Source of the DNA: Nocardioides sp. Root240
Lineage (GTDB): Bacteria > Actinomycetota > Actinomycetes > Propionibacteriales > Nocardioidaceae
DNA: 64,000 nucleotides
Direction of reading: 5' to 3'
NCBI RefSeq assembly: GCF_001428825.1
Contig: NZ_LMIT01000001.1
Coordinates: 25,670 to 89,669, forward strand
The translations under genes were made by a program, and so were the position numbers. The notes under the pieces are model-generated. The model was given only the letters and a program-made list of their open reading frames with translations, was not told the DNA's origin and did no database searches. This document shows, in pieces, positions 32,359 to 42,666 of the stretch. Every line of letters begins with the position of its first letter. Within the stretch, counting starts at the first letter, position 1.

Positions 32359-33664
32359 CCGGGTCGGGGCCGACCTCGACCATCGTGTTGCCGCCGGCCA
32401 CCTGCTCGCGGGTGGTGAGCGAGCGGATCCGGCGCCGGTAGCGCAGGATCTGGATGCTGCCCAGCGCCCAGAGGACGTACTGGACGGCCATCGCCCAGCG
32501 GAAGGCCTCCGGGGTGTAGGAGCCGTCGCCGCCGGAGAGCGCGTCGAGCACGATGCCGACGCCCACGATGACCAGCAGCGAGGACGTGAACCCGCCGACG
32601 TTGATGATCCCGCTGGCGCTGGCCGAGCGGTGGTCGGGGTTGCTGGTGCGGGCGACGTCGAAGCCGACCATCGAGCCCGGTCCCCCGGCCCCGACCACGA
32701 CGATCAGCACGACCAGCAGCCAGAGCGGGGCGTCGCCGGGCCACAGCAGCACCGCGGCCCAGACCGTCGCCATCGCCGCGACGATGGTGAGGCCGAGCGT
32801 CGAGCGGTGCCACGGGTGACGGCCGACCAGCCAGCCCATCAGCGGGCCGTAGGCCAGGTTGGTCAGGAACAGCACGGAGATCAGCGCGCCCGCCGTCGCC
32901 TCCGAGCGGTGCTCGGCGCTCACCAGGAACGGGAAGCCCCACAGCAGGCCCAGCAGCGCCGGGCTGAACGGGGTCGAGAAGTGGATCCACAGGCCGAGCC
33001 GGGTACCGGGCTGCTCCCAGGACGCGGCCAGGCTGCGTGCCAGGGCGCGAGCGGTCATCGGTACGCCGCGCAGGTGGGCCTGCGTCGGGCTGTCGTGGAG
33101 CACGAGGCGCAGCACGACGAGCATGACCAGGCCGGCGATCGCACCCGCCAGGTAGGACCGGGTCCAGCCGAGCTCGCCGAGCGCCCAGGTCATCGGCGCC
33201 GCGGCAGCCAGGGCGCCGAGCTGACCGAGGTTGCCGGTCAGCTGGCTGACCAGCGGGACCTGTCCGCGCGGGAACCACGACGTCACCAGGCGCAGCACGC
33301 AGATGAAGGTCATCGCATCGCCCACCCCGACCAGGGCGCGGGCGAGCAGCGCGGTCGGGTAGTCGTCGGCGAACGCGAAGGCCGCCTGCCCGGTGCTGAC
33401 CACGGTGACCGCGACGGTCAGCACGGTGCGCGAGCCGAACCGGTCGACCATCAGCCCGACCGGGATCTGCATCGAGGCGTAGACGAGCAGCTGGAGCATC
33501 GTGAACGACGCGAGCTGGCTGGCCGAGATGTCGAAGCGCTCGGTCGCGGCCAGGCCGGCGACCGCGAGGCTGCTGCGGTGAAAGACCGCGAGGGCGTAGA
33601 CGCCGAGCCCGACGGCCCAGACGGTGTAGCGCCGCCCGGGTGTCGACCCAGGCTCACCGCTCAC
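32339..33664 (-). CDS. Major facilitator superfamily transporter
   Basis: 441 residues with 12 predicted helices. The MFS loop 2-3 signature is recognisable (GLMVDRFGSRTVLT) and the central loop follows helix six. Near the C-terminus NPDHRSASASGIINVGGFTSSLL resembles nitrate/hexuronate-type MFS members, but the substrate cannot be assigned. The last 20 bases overlap the convergent channel gene. Confidence 0.82.
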   Translation of the reverse strand: MSGEPGSTPGRRYTVWAVGLGVYALAVFHRSSLAVAGLAATERFDISASQLASFTMLQLLVYASMQIPVGLMVDRFGSRTVLTVAVTVVSTGQAAFAFADDYPTALLARALVGVGDAMTFICVLRLVTSWFPRGQVPLVSQLTGNLGQLGALAAAAPMTWALGELGWTRSYLAGAIAGLVMLVVLRLVLHDSPTQAHLRGVPMTARALARSLAASWEQPGTRLGLWIHFSTPFSPALLGLLWGFPFLVSAEHRSEATAGALISVLFLTNLAYGPLMGWLVGRHPWHRSTLGLTIVAAMATVWAAVLLWPGDAPLWLLVVLIVVVGAGGPGSMVGFDVARTSNPDHRSASASGIINVGGFTSSLLVIVGVGIVLDALSGGDGSYTPEAFRWAMAVQYVLWALGSIQILRYRRRIRSLTTREQVAGGNTMVEVGPDPVSPGGP

Positions 33665-34017
33665 GTCCGCAGGCTACTCCCGCGCCTCGTGGCGGGCCGA
33701 CTTCGCGACGACGTGCGCCGGCTCACGCGCCGGTGGACACAGCCGCGGGTGCGCTCGCGCAGGGCGGGAGTTTTCTCGTCCAAGCGTGAGTTTCACCGGC
33801 CGGCCGGTGAATCTCCCCGGCCTGGACGACGAAACTCATGCTTGGACGACGAAGTTTCCTCGTCCAAGCATGAGTTTCACCGGCCGGCCGGTGAAACTCA
33901 CGCCCAAGGAAAACGCCGCGAGCTCGCCTCACTTCGTCGCCTGCGCTCGCTGGCGCTCGCGCGCTCCCGCGTTCGTCGGGCGTGCCTCGAGCTCGTTCCT
34001 CGCTCGGCACGCCCTCC
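33665..34017. repeat. Palindromic repeat region between the MFS gene and uvrB
   Basis: Two direct copies (33768-33811 and 33851-33895) of a roughly 45-base unit: a TCGTCCAAGCRTGAGTTTC block followed by a GGCCGGCC-centred palindrome. The second palindrome (33871-33900) is perfect over 30 bases; the first (33790-33814) has one mismatch. In addition 33831-33849 and 33860-33878 are perfect 19-base inverted arms around a 10-base loop. No credible gene is present here; ORFs in it only translate the repeats. Confidence 0.8.
33978..34014 (-). terminator. Probable terminator of uvrB
   Basis: Arms GGGCGTGCC (33978-33986) and GGCACGCCC (34006-34014) form a 9-bp GC stem four bases after the uvrB stop, with extra pairing in the loop. 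No U-run follows, as is common in high-GC genomes. Confidence 0.5.
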
Positions 34018-36147
34018 TCACTTGGTCGCTTCCATCATCTGGCGGAGCTCCTTCTTGAGCTCGCCGATCTCGTCGCGCAGGCGGGCGGCCAGCTCGAACT
34101 GCAGCTCGGCGGCGGCGCCCTTCATCTGGTCGGTCAGGTCCTGGATCAGCTGGGCCAGGTCGGCGCTCGGCATGCCGGCGAGCTCGGCGGCATGGCCGCC
34201 GATGTCGGTGGAGCGCAGCTGCGGGGTCGGCGACTTCTTCGCCTTCACGCCGCCTGCGCGACCCTTGATGCCGGCGTCGGCCCAGGTCTGGAGCAGCTCC
34301 TGGGTCGTCTCGTCCTCGCGGGCCAGCATCTCGGTGATGTCGGCGATCTTCTTGCGCAGCGGCTGCGGGTCGATGCCGTGGGCCTCGTTGTAGGCGACCT
34401 GCCGCGCGCGCCGGCGGTTGGTCTCGTCGATGGCCGACTCCATCGACGGGGTGATCTTGTCGGCGTACATGTGGACCTCGCCGGACACGTTGCGGGCCGC
34501 GCGACCGATGGTCTGGATCAGCGACTTGTCGGAGCGCAGGAAGCCCTCCTTGTCGGCGTCGAGGATCGCGACCAGCGACACCTCGGGCAAGTCGAGGCCC
34601 TCACGGAGCAGGTTGATGCCGACGAGGACGTCGTAGAGGCCGAGCCGGAGGTCGCGCAGCAGCTCGATGCGCTTGAGGGTGTCGACCTCGGAGTGGAGGT
34701 AGCGGGTGCGGATGCCCGCGTCGAGGAGGTAGTCGGTGAGGTCCTCGGACATCTTCTTGGTCAGCGTCGTGACCAGGACCCGCTCGTTCTTCTCCGCACG
34801 GGTGCGGATCTCGTGGATCAGGTCGTCGATCTGGCCCTTGGTCGGCTTCACGACGACCTCGGGGTCGACCAGACCGGTCGGACGGATGATCTGCTCGACC
34901 ACGTCGCCCTGGACCTTGTCGAGCTCGTAGTCGCCCGGCGTCGCGGAGAGGTAGACGGTCTGGCCGATCCGCTCGAGGAACTCCTCCCAGCGCAGCGGCC
35001 GGTTGTCCATCGCGCTGGGCAGGCGGAAGCCGTGCTCGACGAGGTTGCGCTTGCGCGACATGTCGCCCTCGTACATGCCGCCGACCTGCGGGACCGCGAC
35101 GTGCGACTCGTCGACGACGAGCACGAAGTCCTCGGGGAAGTAGTCGAGCAGCGTGTTGGGCGCGGTGCCGCGGCCGCGGCCGTCCATGTGCATCGAGTAG
35201 TTCTCGATGCCGGAGCAGGAGCCGACCTGGCGCATCATCTCGACGTCGTAGGTCGTGCGCATCCGCAGCCGCTGCGCCTCGAGCATCTTGCCCTGGCGCT
35301 CGAAGGTCGCGAGCTGCTCGGCGAGCTCGGCCTCGATGCCCCTGATCGCGCGCTCCATCCGCTCCGGGCCGGCGATGTAGTGGCTGGCCGGGAAGACGTA
35401 GAGCTCCTGGTCCTCGGTGAGCACCTCGCCGGTCACCGGGTGCAGCGTCATCAGCCGCTCGATCTCGTCGCCGAAGAACTCGATGCGCACCGCGAGCTCC
35501 TCGTAGACCGGGAAGATCTCGAGGGTGTCGCCGCGGACCCGGAAGGTGCCGCGGGTGAAGGCGAGGTCGTTGCGGGTGTACTGGATCTCGACGAGCCGGC
35601 GCAGCACGGAGTCGCGGTCGTGCTCCTCGCCGACGCGGAGCCGCACCATGCGGTCGACGTACTCCTGCGGGGTGCCGAGGCCGTAGATGCACGACACCGT
35701 CGACACCACGATCACGTCGCGGCGGGTGAGCAGGCTGTTGGTCGCCGAGTGGCGCAGCCGCTCCACCTCCTCGTTGATGGAGGAGTCCTTCTCGATGTAG
35801 GTGTCGGTCTGGGGGACGTAGGCCTCGGGCTGGTAGTAGTCGTAGTAGGAGACGAAGTACTCGACCGCGTTGCCCGGGAAGAGCTGGCGCAGCTCGTTGG
35901 CGAACTGCGCGGCCAGGGTCTTGTTGGGCTGCAGCACCAGCATCGGGCGCTGCACCTGCTCGGCCACCCAGGCCACGGTCGCGGTCTTGCCCGTGCCGGT
36001 CGCGCCGAGCAGGACGACGTCCTGGACGCCGTCGTTGAGACGCTTGGTGATCTCGGCGATCGCTGCCGGCTGGTCGCCGGACGGGGAGTAGTCGGACTGC
36101 ACGTGGAAGGGCGCGACGCGACGCTCGAGATCGGTGACCGGACGCAT
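34018..36147 (-). CDS. uvrB: UvrABC excision nuclease subunit B
   Basis: 709 residues, normal length. Walker A GATGTGKT (48-55), the beta-hairpin [20 protein letters not shown] near 95-115, DEAD-like box DESH, helicase motif VI region QTIGRAARN, and a C-terminal UVR domain (about 665-702, [20 protein letters not shown]) that binds UvrC. Nucleotide excision repair in the cytosol. Very large antisense frames across this gene are GC artefacts. Confidence 0.98.
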   Translation of the reverse strand: MRPVTDLERRVAPFHVQSDYSPSGDQPAAIAEITKRLNDGVQDVVLLGATGTGKTATVAWVAEQVQRPMLVLQPNKTLAAQFANELRQLFPGNAVEYFVSYYDYYQPEAYVPQTDTYIEKDSSINEEVERLRHSATNSLLTRRDVIVVSTVSCIYGLGTPQEYVDRMVRLRVGEEHDRDSVLRRLVEIQYTRNDLAFTRGTFRVRGDTLEIFPVYEELAVRIEFFGDEIERLMTLHPVTGEVLTEDQELYVFPASHYIAGPERMERAIRGIEAELAEQLATFERQGKMLEAQRLRMRTTYDVEMMRQVGSCSGIENYSMHMDGRGRGTAPNTLLDYFPEDFVLVVDESHVAVPQVGGMYEGDMSRKRNLVEHGFRLPSAMDNRPLRWEEFLERIGQTVYLSATPGDYELDKVQGDVVEQIIRPTGLVDPEVVVKPTKGQIDDLIHEIRTRAEKNERVLVTTLTKKMSEDLTDYLLDAGIRTRYLHSEVDTLKRIELLRDLRLGLYDVLVGINLLREGLDLPEVSLVAILDADKEGFLRSDKSLIQTIGRAARNVSGEVHMYADKITPSMESAIDETNRRRARQVAYNEAHGIDPQPLRKKIADITEMLAREDETTQELLQTWADAGIKGRAGGVKAKKSPTPQLRSTDIGGHAAELAGMPSADLAQLIQDLTDQMKGAAAELQFELAARLRDEIGELKKELRQMMEATK

Positions 36148-36198
36148 GCCTGCAGCGTACGGCCGGCCACCGACAACGGCCCGGGCGACCGCCGGGGA

Positions 36199-37470
36199 TC
36201 AGCAGCCCAGCAGTCCCCCGAGGAGCCCTCCGAGCAGGTCGCACAGCAGGCCCGACACCGCCGCGAGCGGGTTCAGAGGTACGACGAACGTCCCGCCGCT
36301 GACGCCGTTCAGCAGGCCGGTGATGGTCCCGGTGAGCGTGTCGAGCTGGCCGGCGCCCAGGTCGTCACCCCCGAGGATGCCCAGCAGCTGCGCCGGGTCG
36401 AGCGTGCTCGCACCGAGCCCGCCGACCTGGCCCGTGAGCTGCCCGAGGCCCACGACGTCGGCCTGCTCGAAGGCACCGAGCAACGTGGTCCGCACGTCGA
36501 GGGGCAGCGAGGACGCGCCCGGGAACAGCCCGTCGAGCAGGCTGGTGAACTCGCCGAGCGACAGGCCGGGGATCGCGCCGCCGTTTCCGGCGGCGGTCAA
36601 CAGGCCGAGCAGCGTGCCCAGGACCTCGGTCGGGTCAGCGAGCAGCCCGCCGAGCAGGTCGGTGACCAGGTCGAGGACGTCCGCCGGGCCGGTGAGGCCG
36701 GTGCCGCCGAGGGTGCCCAGGATGCCGGTGACCGAGCCGACGAGCGCGGTGAGCTGCGCCGGGTCGAGGTCCCCGCTCCCGAGCAGCGCCAGCAGCTGGG
36801 CCGGGTCGAGGGCACTGCCGCCGAGGCCGCCGAGCAGGCCGGTCAGGGCCGCGAGGTCGAGGTCGTCCGCGCCGGTGAAGCCGCTCAGGATGCCGGTCAG
36901 CTCCGTCGGGTCGAGCGCACTGCCGACGCCGGGGTAGAGGCCGTTCAGCAGGCCGAGCAGCTGGGCCGGGTCGAGGCTCGGGACGCTGCCGCCGTTGCCC
37001 GCGGCCGTCAGCAGGCCGAGCAGGCTGCCGAGCGTGGAGGCCTTCGACGGCGTACCGGTGCCGCCACCCGTGCCACCGCCCGTGCCACCACCCGTGCCAC
37101 CACCCGTGCCGCCGGTCCCGCCACCGCCGGGGGCGGCGCAGGCAGTGTCCCGGTGCGCTCGCGCGGTGCGGAGCGCGGTGACCGAGCGCCGGTGGGTCCG
37201 GGTCCGGGTGACGACGACCCGCTTGGCCTTGCGGACCTTCGCCGCACGGTGCGACTTCTTGGCCTTGACGAGCGCCTTGCGGGCGCTCGCGAGCGCGACC
37301 CGGGCCCGCGCCTCGGCGCGGACCGCGCGCGTGACCTGGTCCCTGGCGGCGGTGCACTCGGCGGTGTCGGCGACCCGTGCTCCGGCCGGTGACGCCGGTG
37401 CGACGCTGACGAGGCCGACGAGCAGGGCGACCACGCCCACACTCGTGATCAACCGTCGGACGATGTTCAT
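36199..37470 (-). CDS. Secreted repeat-rich protein with LDPAQLL-type repeats
   Basis: 423 residues, no family recognised. A signal peptide (LITSVGVVALLVGLVSVAPA-SPAGA) is followed by a basic helical segment (about 35-112, with C39 and C111), a Gly/Thr linker of GGTGGG units (114-140), then Leu/Gly-rich repeats built on LDPAQLLxLLG (about 165-245 and again near 360). The repeat part is itself duplicated: LLGLLTAAGNGG occurs at about 149 and again about 286, roughly 137 residues apart. The C-terminus is LLCDLLGGLLGGLLGC, ending in cysteine. ATG at 37470 follows from the signal peptide. Confidence 0.72.
   Translation of the reverse strand: MNIVRRLITSVGVVALLVGLVSVAPASPAGARVADTAECTAARDQVTRAVRAEARARVALASARKALVKAKKSHRAAKVRKAKRVVVTRTRTHRRSVTALRTARAHRDTACAAPGGGGTGGTGGGTGGGTGGGTGGGTGTPSKASTLGSLLGLLTAAGNGGSVPSLDPAQLLGLLNGLYPGVGSALDPTELTGILSGFTGADDLDLAALTGLLGGLGGSALDPAQLLALLGSGDLDPAQLTALVGSVTGILGTLGGTGLTGPADVLDLVTDLLGGLLADPTEVLGTLLGLLTAAGNGGAIPGLSLGEFTSLLDGLFPGASSLPLDVRTTLLGAFEQADVVGLGQLTGQVGGLGASTLDPAQLLGILGGDDLGAGQLDTLTGTITGLLNGVSGGTFVVPLNPLAAVSGLLCDLLGGLLGGLLGC
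37065..37122 (-). repeat. Short tandem repeat coding the Gly/Thr linker
   Basis: Four to five near-identical 12-base units (plus-strand CCACCCGTGCCA) encode the GGGTGGGT linker of the secreted repeat protein. Copy number is likely to vary between strains. Confidence 0.7.
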
Positions 37471-37622
37471 GGGGTGTCCCTCCTGGACGCCGTGCTCCGG
37501 ACCGCCACGCGCAGCAGCGGCCACGTCGACCCGACGACGCAGGAGGCGCATCGGCCGTCGGCCGGCGGAACCGAGCCGAACGGCCCGAACCGGGAGGGGG
37601 TCCCGGGTCAGGGAGTGGCTCC

Positions 37623-38183
37623 CTACCGCGGCCGGTCCGGCCGGACCCGCAGGGCGTGCAGCGCGGTGGCGAGCATCGCGTAGTGGCCGACGAGCATCAG
37701 GACCTCGATCCGCTCGCGGTCGTCGAAGTGCTCCCCGAGCTCGGCCCACAGCGGGTCGCCGAGGTCGTCGGTCGCGAGCAGCTCGTCGGTCGCCCGCAGC
37801 AGCAGCCGCTCGCGCGCGCTGAAGGTGCCCTCGGTCTCCCCCGCCTCGATGGCGGCCACCTCGTCCGCTGCCAGCCCGGCACGACGGGCCAGGCGCCGGT
37901 GCTGCGTCAGCTCGTACGACGACCCGCGGCGACTCGCGACCCGGACGATCACCAGCTCGGACTCCCGCCGCGACAGCCGGCCGCCCGGCATCAGCCGGCC
38001 CGCGAAGTGCAGCCAGCCCCAGAACAGCCGGCGGTGCCGGCCCAGCGTCAGGAACACCGCGGGCGGCTCGGTGCCCTGGACCCGTCCGGCGATGCGGGCG
38101 AAGCCGGCCACGAACGGACCCACGTCACGCCAGCCGCCCGGCTGGATCCGCGGCTCGCCGTGATCCTCGAGCGGCCCGCTCAT
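37623..38183 (-). CDS. Carboxymuconolactone decarboxylase/AhpD-like protein
   Basis: 186 residues, all helical, with the CMD-family core LSRRESELVIVRVASRRGSSYELTQHRRLARRAGL and a second helix pair (ARERLLLRATDELLATDDLGDPLW). The CxxC of AhpD peroxidases is absent, so a peroxidase role is unlikely. ATG at 38183 overlaps the SDR stop (ATGA), making an operon TetR-SDR-CMD. Such proteins often accompany dehydrogenases in small catabolic operons. Confidence 0.78.
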   Translation of the reverse strand: MSGPLEDHGEPRIQPGGWRDVGPFVAGFARIAGRVQGTEPPAVFLTLGRHRRLFWGWLHFAGRLMPGGRLSRRESELVIVRVASRRGSSYELTQHRRLARRAGLAADEVAAIEAGETEGTFSARERLLLRATDELLATDDLGDPLWAELGEHFDDRERIEVLMLVGHYAMLATALHALRVRPDRPR

Positions 38184-39067
38184 GCCAGGTCCGAGCGCCG
38201 GGCCTGCTCCACGGCGGGGAGCACGCGGTTGGCGCCGTAGTTGAAGACGCGCATCGCGACGGCGTACCCGGGCGGGAACCAGCGCTGCAGCAGGTGGACC
38301 AGCCGGATGTCGGCCGAGGTGTAGACCCAGTACCGGTTGCGCAGCGCCCCCTTCCAGATCGCCTCGGCGGCCTGCTCCGGCGACACGGCGCGCTTCTGGA
38401 AGTGCCCGCGGGCACGGACGAAGGACCTGCTCTGCTGGTCGATGCCGGCGATCCGGATCGTCTCCACCAGGCCGGTGTCGACGCCGCCGGGGCAGACCAG
38501 GCTGACCCCGATCCGGTGCTTGCGCAGGTCGTAGCGCAGCACCTCCGAGACTCCGCGCAGGCCGAACTTGGTCGCACTGTAGGCGGCGTGCCACGGCATC
38601 GCGATGATCCCGGCGGCCGAGGAGATGTTGACCAGCTGGCCGCCGCGACCGGCGTCGATCATCGGCGGCAGCAGCTCCTCGATCACGTGGATCGGGCCCA
38701 TCAGGTTCACGTCGACCAGGCGCTGCCAGTGCTCGGGCTCGAGGCTGCGGACCGTGCCCCACACCGCGATGCCGGCGACGTTGAGCACCACGTCCATGGG
38801 ACCGGACCGCTCGGTCACCTGCCGCGCCAGCGCACGGACCTGCGCGTGGTCGGAGACATCGGCGGCCGCCGCGGTGGCCACCTGTCCCCCGCGCTCGCGG
38901 ATGCCGGCGGCCACCTCGTCGAGCAGGTCGGCCTGCAGGTCGGTCAGGTGCAGCACGGCGCCGCGCTCGGCGGCGTACTCCGCGACGGCGCGGCCGATCC
39001 CGCTCGCGGCACCGGTCACGAAGACCTGCTTGCCGGCCAGGTCACGCACGGGGGCTCGGAACCACAT
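38180..39067 (-). CDS. SDR-family dehydrogenase
   Basis: 295 residues: TGAASGIGRAVAEYAAERGA cofactor motif, NVAGIAVWG, NISSAAGIIAMPWHAAYSATKFGL with catalytic Ser and YxxxK, and an extended C-terminus of about 40 residues (RYWVYTSADIRLVHLLQRWFPPGY), as in membrane-associated actinobacterial SDRs. ATG at 39067 has AGGAGAG close by. Second gene of a TetR-led operon. Substrate unknown. Confidence 0.8.
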   Translation of the reverse strand: MWFRAPVRDLAGKQVFVTGAASGIGRAVAEYAAERGAVLHLTDLQADLLDEVAAGIRERGGQVATAAAADVSDHAQVRALARQVTERSGPMDVVLNVAGIAVWGTVRSLEPEHWQRLVDVNLMGPIHVIEELLPPMIDAGRGGQLVNISSAAGIIAMPWHAAYSATKFGLRGVSEVLRYDLRKHRIGVSLVCPGGVDTGLVETIRIAGIDQQSRSFVRARGHFQKRAVSPEQAAEAIWKGALRNRYWVYTSADIRLVHLLQRWFPPGYAVAMRVFNYGANRVLPAVEQARRSDLA

Positions 39068-39078
39068 GGGCACTCTCC

Positions 39079-39678
39079 TCAGGATTCGGGGAACAGCGAC
39101 GCCGCGAGCGCCACGAGTCGGGGGTGGAGCGCGGCCAGGCCGGCCGCGTCGTCGAGGACGACCTGCGCGGTCACCAGCTGCACGATCGCCGCGAGCAGCG
39201 CCTCGCAGGCGAACCGGCCGCGGTCGTCGTGGGCCCCGAGCACCTCGGCGAGCACGACAGCGGCCTCTCGCTGGACCTCCAGCCGGCGGCGCATCACCTC
39301 GGGCCCGGCCGCCCAGGCCTCGACCAGGAACAGCCGGGACCGGCCGGGGTCGTCGGCGAGCGCGTCGAGGTAGCTCTCCAGCAGGTCGGCGAAGCGGTCC
39401 AGCGGGGTGCCGACGGCGGCCAGGCCCTCGGCGAAGCCGTCGCGCAGCACGTCGGTCGCCCACTCGTACGCCGCGAGGAAGCAGTCCTGCTTGGAGTCGA
39501 ACTGCTGGTAGAAGGTCTCCCGCGAGACACCGGCCCGTCGGATGATCTCGGCGACCGGCGTGCCGACGTACCCGCGCTCGGCCATGGCCTGCGCCATGCC
39601 GTGGAAGATCCGCTCCCGCTGGACGGACTCCACCTCCGCACGGCTCAGGCCGTGGCGGCCGCGCGGCAGGGTCGACAT
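39079..39678 (-). CDS. TetR-family regulator of the SDR/CMD operon
   Basis: 199 residues. DNA-binding helix-turn-helix TPVAEIIRRAGVSRETFYQQFDSKQDCFLAAYEW; C-terminal ligand domain not assignable. ATG at 39678 (MSTLPRGRHG) is preferred over TTG at 39714, which would place the palindromic operator inside the gene. It is first in an operon with the SDR (11-base gap) and the CMD protein and is probably autoregulated. Confidence 0.8.
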   Translation of the reverse strand: MSTLPRGRHGLSRAEVESVQRERIFHGMAQAMAERGYVGTPVAEIIRRAGVSRETFYQQFDSKQDCFLAAYEWATDVLRDGFAEGLAAVGTPLDRFADLLESYLDALADDPGRSRLFLVEAWAAGPEVMRRRLEVQREAAVVLAEVLGAHDDRGRFACEALLAAIVQLVTAQVVLDDAAGLAALHPRLVALAASLFPES

Positions 39679-39693
39679 CGCCGCGAGCGTTCC

Positions 39694-39711
39694 ACGAACA
39701 ACAGTGTTCGT
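39694..39711. promoter_or_regulatory. Putative operator of the TetR at 39079-39678
   Basis: ACGAACA-ACAG-TGTTCGT, perfect 7-base arms around a 4-base spacer, 16 bases before the TetR ATG. It differs from the KstR motif. Position and symmetry fit an autoregulatory TetR site. Confidence 0.55.
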
Positions 39712-39751
39712 CAACTGGGCACGACGGACCGCCGGCCGTCCGGCGCGCGTG

Positions 39752-41014
<1,263 letters not shown>

Positions 41015-41044
41015 GGCGCCAATCTAGTGGGACGAGCGGGGCGT

Positions 41045-41578
41045 TCAGGAGTCGACCTGGTTCAGGAACGTCAGCGTGTCGACCTGCCAGTCACCGCTGT
41101 CCTCGTCGAGCTTCATCGTCAGGGTGATGCTCGACTCCTCGACGCTGACCTCGCCGGACGGGTCGGTGATCGCCTGGTCGACGAACGCCAGCACCTCGAC
41201 CTGGGTCTCGTCGACGACGCGGCCCATCGCCTCGACGACTTGGCCCTTCGCCGACGTCTTGCTGGTCTCGATGGCCTTCTTGAGGTCGTCGACGCGTTCC
41301 TCGAACTGGCTGCGGACCTTCTCGTTCTGCAGCTCCTCGACCCAGCCGAAGTCGTGCTCGCCGGCCTTGTAGGAGTACGTCGTCACCTTCGCCACGAACG
41401 CCTTGGCCGCCGTGACGGCGTCCTCGTTGGCCTTCTTCTCCGCCTGGAGCGTGCGGATCTGGTCGCGGAGTCCCGCCTCGTCACTGCCGTTGTCACCGCA
41501 GGCGGTCAGCCCGAGGGACAGCACGAGCCCGAGACCTGCGACAACCGCACCGAATCGACGTCCCCTCACCCGCGTCAC
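41045..41578 (-). CDS. Lipoprotein at the end of the second mce operon
   Basis: 177 residues: lipoprotein signal peptide with lipobox LTAC27, a helical segment (LRDQIRTLQAEKKANEDAVTAAKAFVAKV), then an NTF2/Mam-like C-terminal part (VEVLAFVDQAITDPSGEV ... LDEDSGDWQVDTLTFLNQV). Likely a lipidated variant of the Mce-associated proteins. GTG at 41578 is two bases from the mceF stop and gives a clean signal peptide. Confidence 0.75.
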   Translation of the reverse strand: MTRVRGRRFGAVVAGLGLVLSLGLTACGDNGSDEAGLRDQIRTLQAEKKANEDAVTAAKAFVAKVTTYSYKAGEHDFGWVEELQNEKVRSQFEERVDDLKKAIETSKTSAKGQVVEAMGRVVDETQVEVLAFVDQAITDPSGEVSVEESSITLTMKLDEDSGDWQVDTLTFLNQVDS

Positions 41579-41579
41579 G

Positions 41580-42665
41580 CTACTTGACCGGGCCCGGCGC
41601 ATGGGCGGCACCGCGCTGCAGCGTGCGGAACGACGCGGCACAGCGGCCGTTCTTCTGCAGCGAGCGACGCTCGTTGACCTTCGGGTCGAGACGCGTGGTG
41701 CCGTAGCTGCACCGCGGGTCCTTGTCGGCGATGATCTGGATCCGGAGCTCGCCGCCCTGGACCTTGGCGAGCACCGAGCGCAGGCCCGGGGCGTAGTTCT
41801 GCAGGAGCGCCCGCAGGTGCGGCTCGTAGGACTCGAAGATGTCGGTGAAGCTGACCCCGGTGGCCAGGAAGCCCGGCAGCACCTCGTTGGCGTCCTTGAT
41901 CAGCTTGACCATCTCGTTGATCTGCCCGGGACCGCGCTTGAGCATCCGGCGCAGCTCCGGGTCGTAGGACCTGAGGAAGGCGGCGAACTTCTTCGACGAC
42001 GTCGCGAGCTGGCGCAGGGAGTCGGCGTTGTCGGTCGCGATCGACAGCACCGACCCGGAGTTGCTGATCACGCGGTCCGTCTCCGGCCACACGGCGTCCA
42101 GCGTCTCCAGGATCGCGGTGCCCTGGTCGAGGATCGTGCCGAGGTCCTCACCCGTGCCCTTGAGACCCGTGCTGAGCTCGCTCAGGACGATCCGCAGCTT
42201 CTTGTCGTCGATCTGCCGCAGCACCTTGTTGACCGCGATGACGGTCGAGCTCAGGCTCTTCGGCAGGTCGGTCGACGTGGCGGGGACGGTGTCGCCCGAC
42301 GCGAGGAAGGGGCCACCGGTCTTGGCAGGCTGGAAGTCGAGGTACTGCTCACCGACCGGCGACAGGCTGCGCACCTTGGCGAGCGAGTCCTTGGGGATGT
42401 CGGTGCCGGAGGTGATCGCCACCGTCGCGACGACGCCACTCTCCGCCGGCACGATCGAGCGGACCTTGCCGACCTTGATGCCGCGGTAGGTCACCGCGGA
42501 GCCCTCGAACAGGCCACCGGTCTGCGCGAGCTCGACCTTCACCTCGACCGGCCGCGACGTGAGCGGCTGGTCGAGGACGGCGGAGAACACGTAGGCGACC
42601 GCGAAGATCAGCACCAGGATGATGCCGATCAGGCTCAGGTAGAGCTTGTTGCCCAGGATCTTCAT
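41580..42665 (-). CDS. Mce-family protein MceF of the second mce operon
   Basis: 361 residues: signal anchor (LYLSLIGIILVLIFAVAYVFSAV), MCE domain (GGLFEGSAVTYRGIKVGKVRSI; SPVGEQYLDFQPAKTGGPF), helical region, C-terminus with two cysteines (DPRCSYGTT, NGRCAASF). About 60 residues shorter than the MceF of the mce4-type operon because the C-terminal tail is reduced. ATG at 42665 (MKILGNK) is the natural start. Confidence 0.85.
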   Translation of the reverse strand: MKILGNKLYLSLIGIILVLIFAVAYVFSAVLDQPLTSRPVEVKVELAQTGGLFEGSAVTYRGIKVGKVRSIVPAESGVVATVAITSGTDIPKDSLAKVRSLSPVGEQYLDFQPAKTGGPFLASGDTVPATSTDLPKSLSSTVIAVNKVLRQIDDKKLRIVLSELSTGLKGTGEDLGTILDQGTAILETLDAVWPETDRVISNSGSVLSIATDNADSLRQLATSSKKFAAFLRSYDPELRRMLKRGPGQINEMVKLIKDANEVLPGFLATGVSFTDIFESYEPHLRALLQNYAPGLRSVLAKVQGGELRIQIIADKDPRCSYGTTRLDPKVNERRSLQKNGRCAASFRTLQRGAAHAPGPVK

Positions 42666-42666
42666 G

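Noticed and set aside
33786..34058. Plus-strand ORF starting MSFTGRP
   Set aside because: It translates the palindromic repeat units and continues into the uvrB terminator; not a credible gene.
33982..37392. 1,136-residue open frame on the plus strand across uvrB and the secreted repeat protein
   Set aside because: It lies wholly antisense to uvrB, whose protein is highly conserved. Its composition (Arg, Asp, Val, Gly) is the usual signature of a GC-rich shadow frame.
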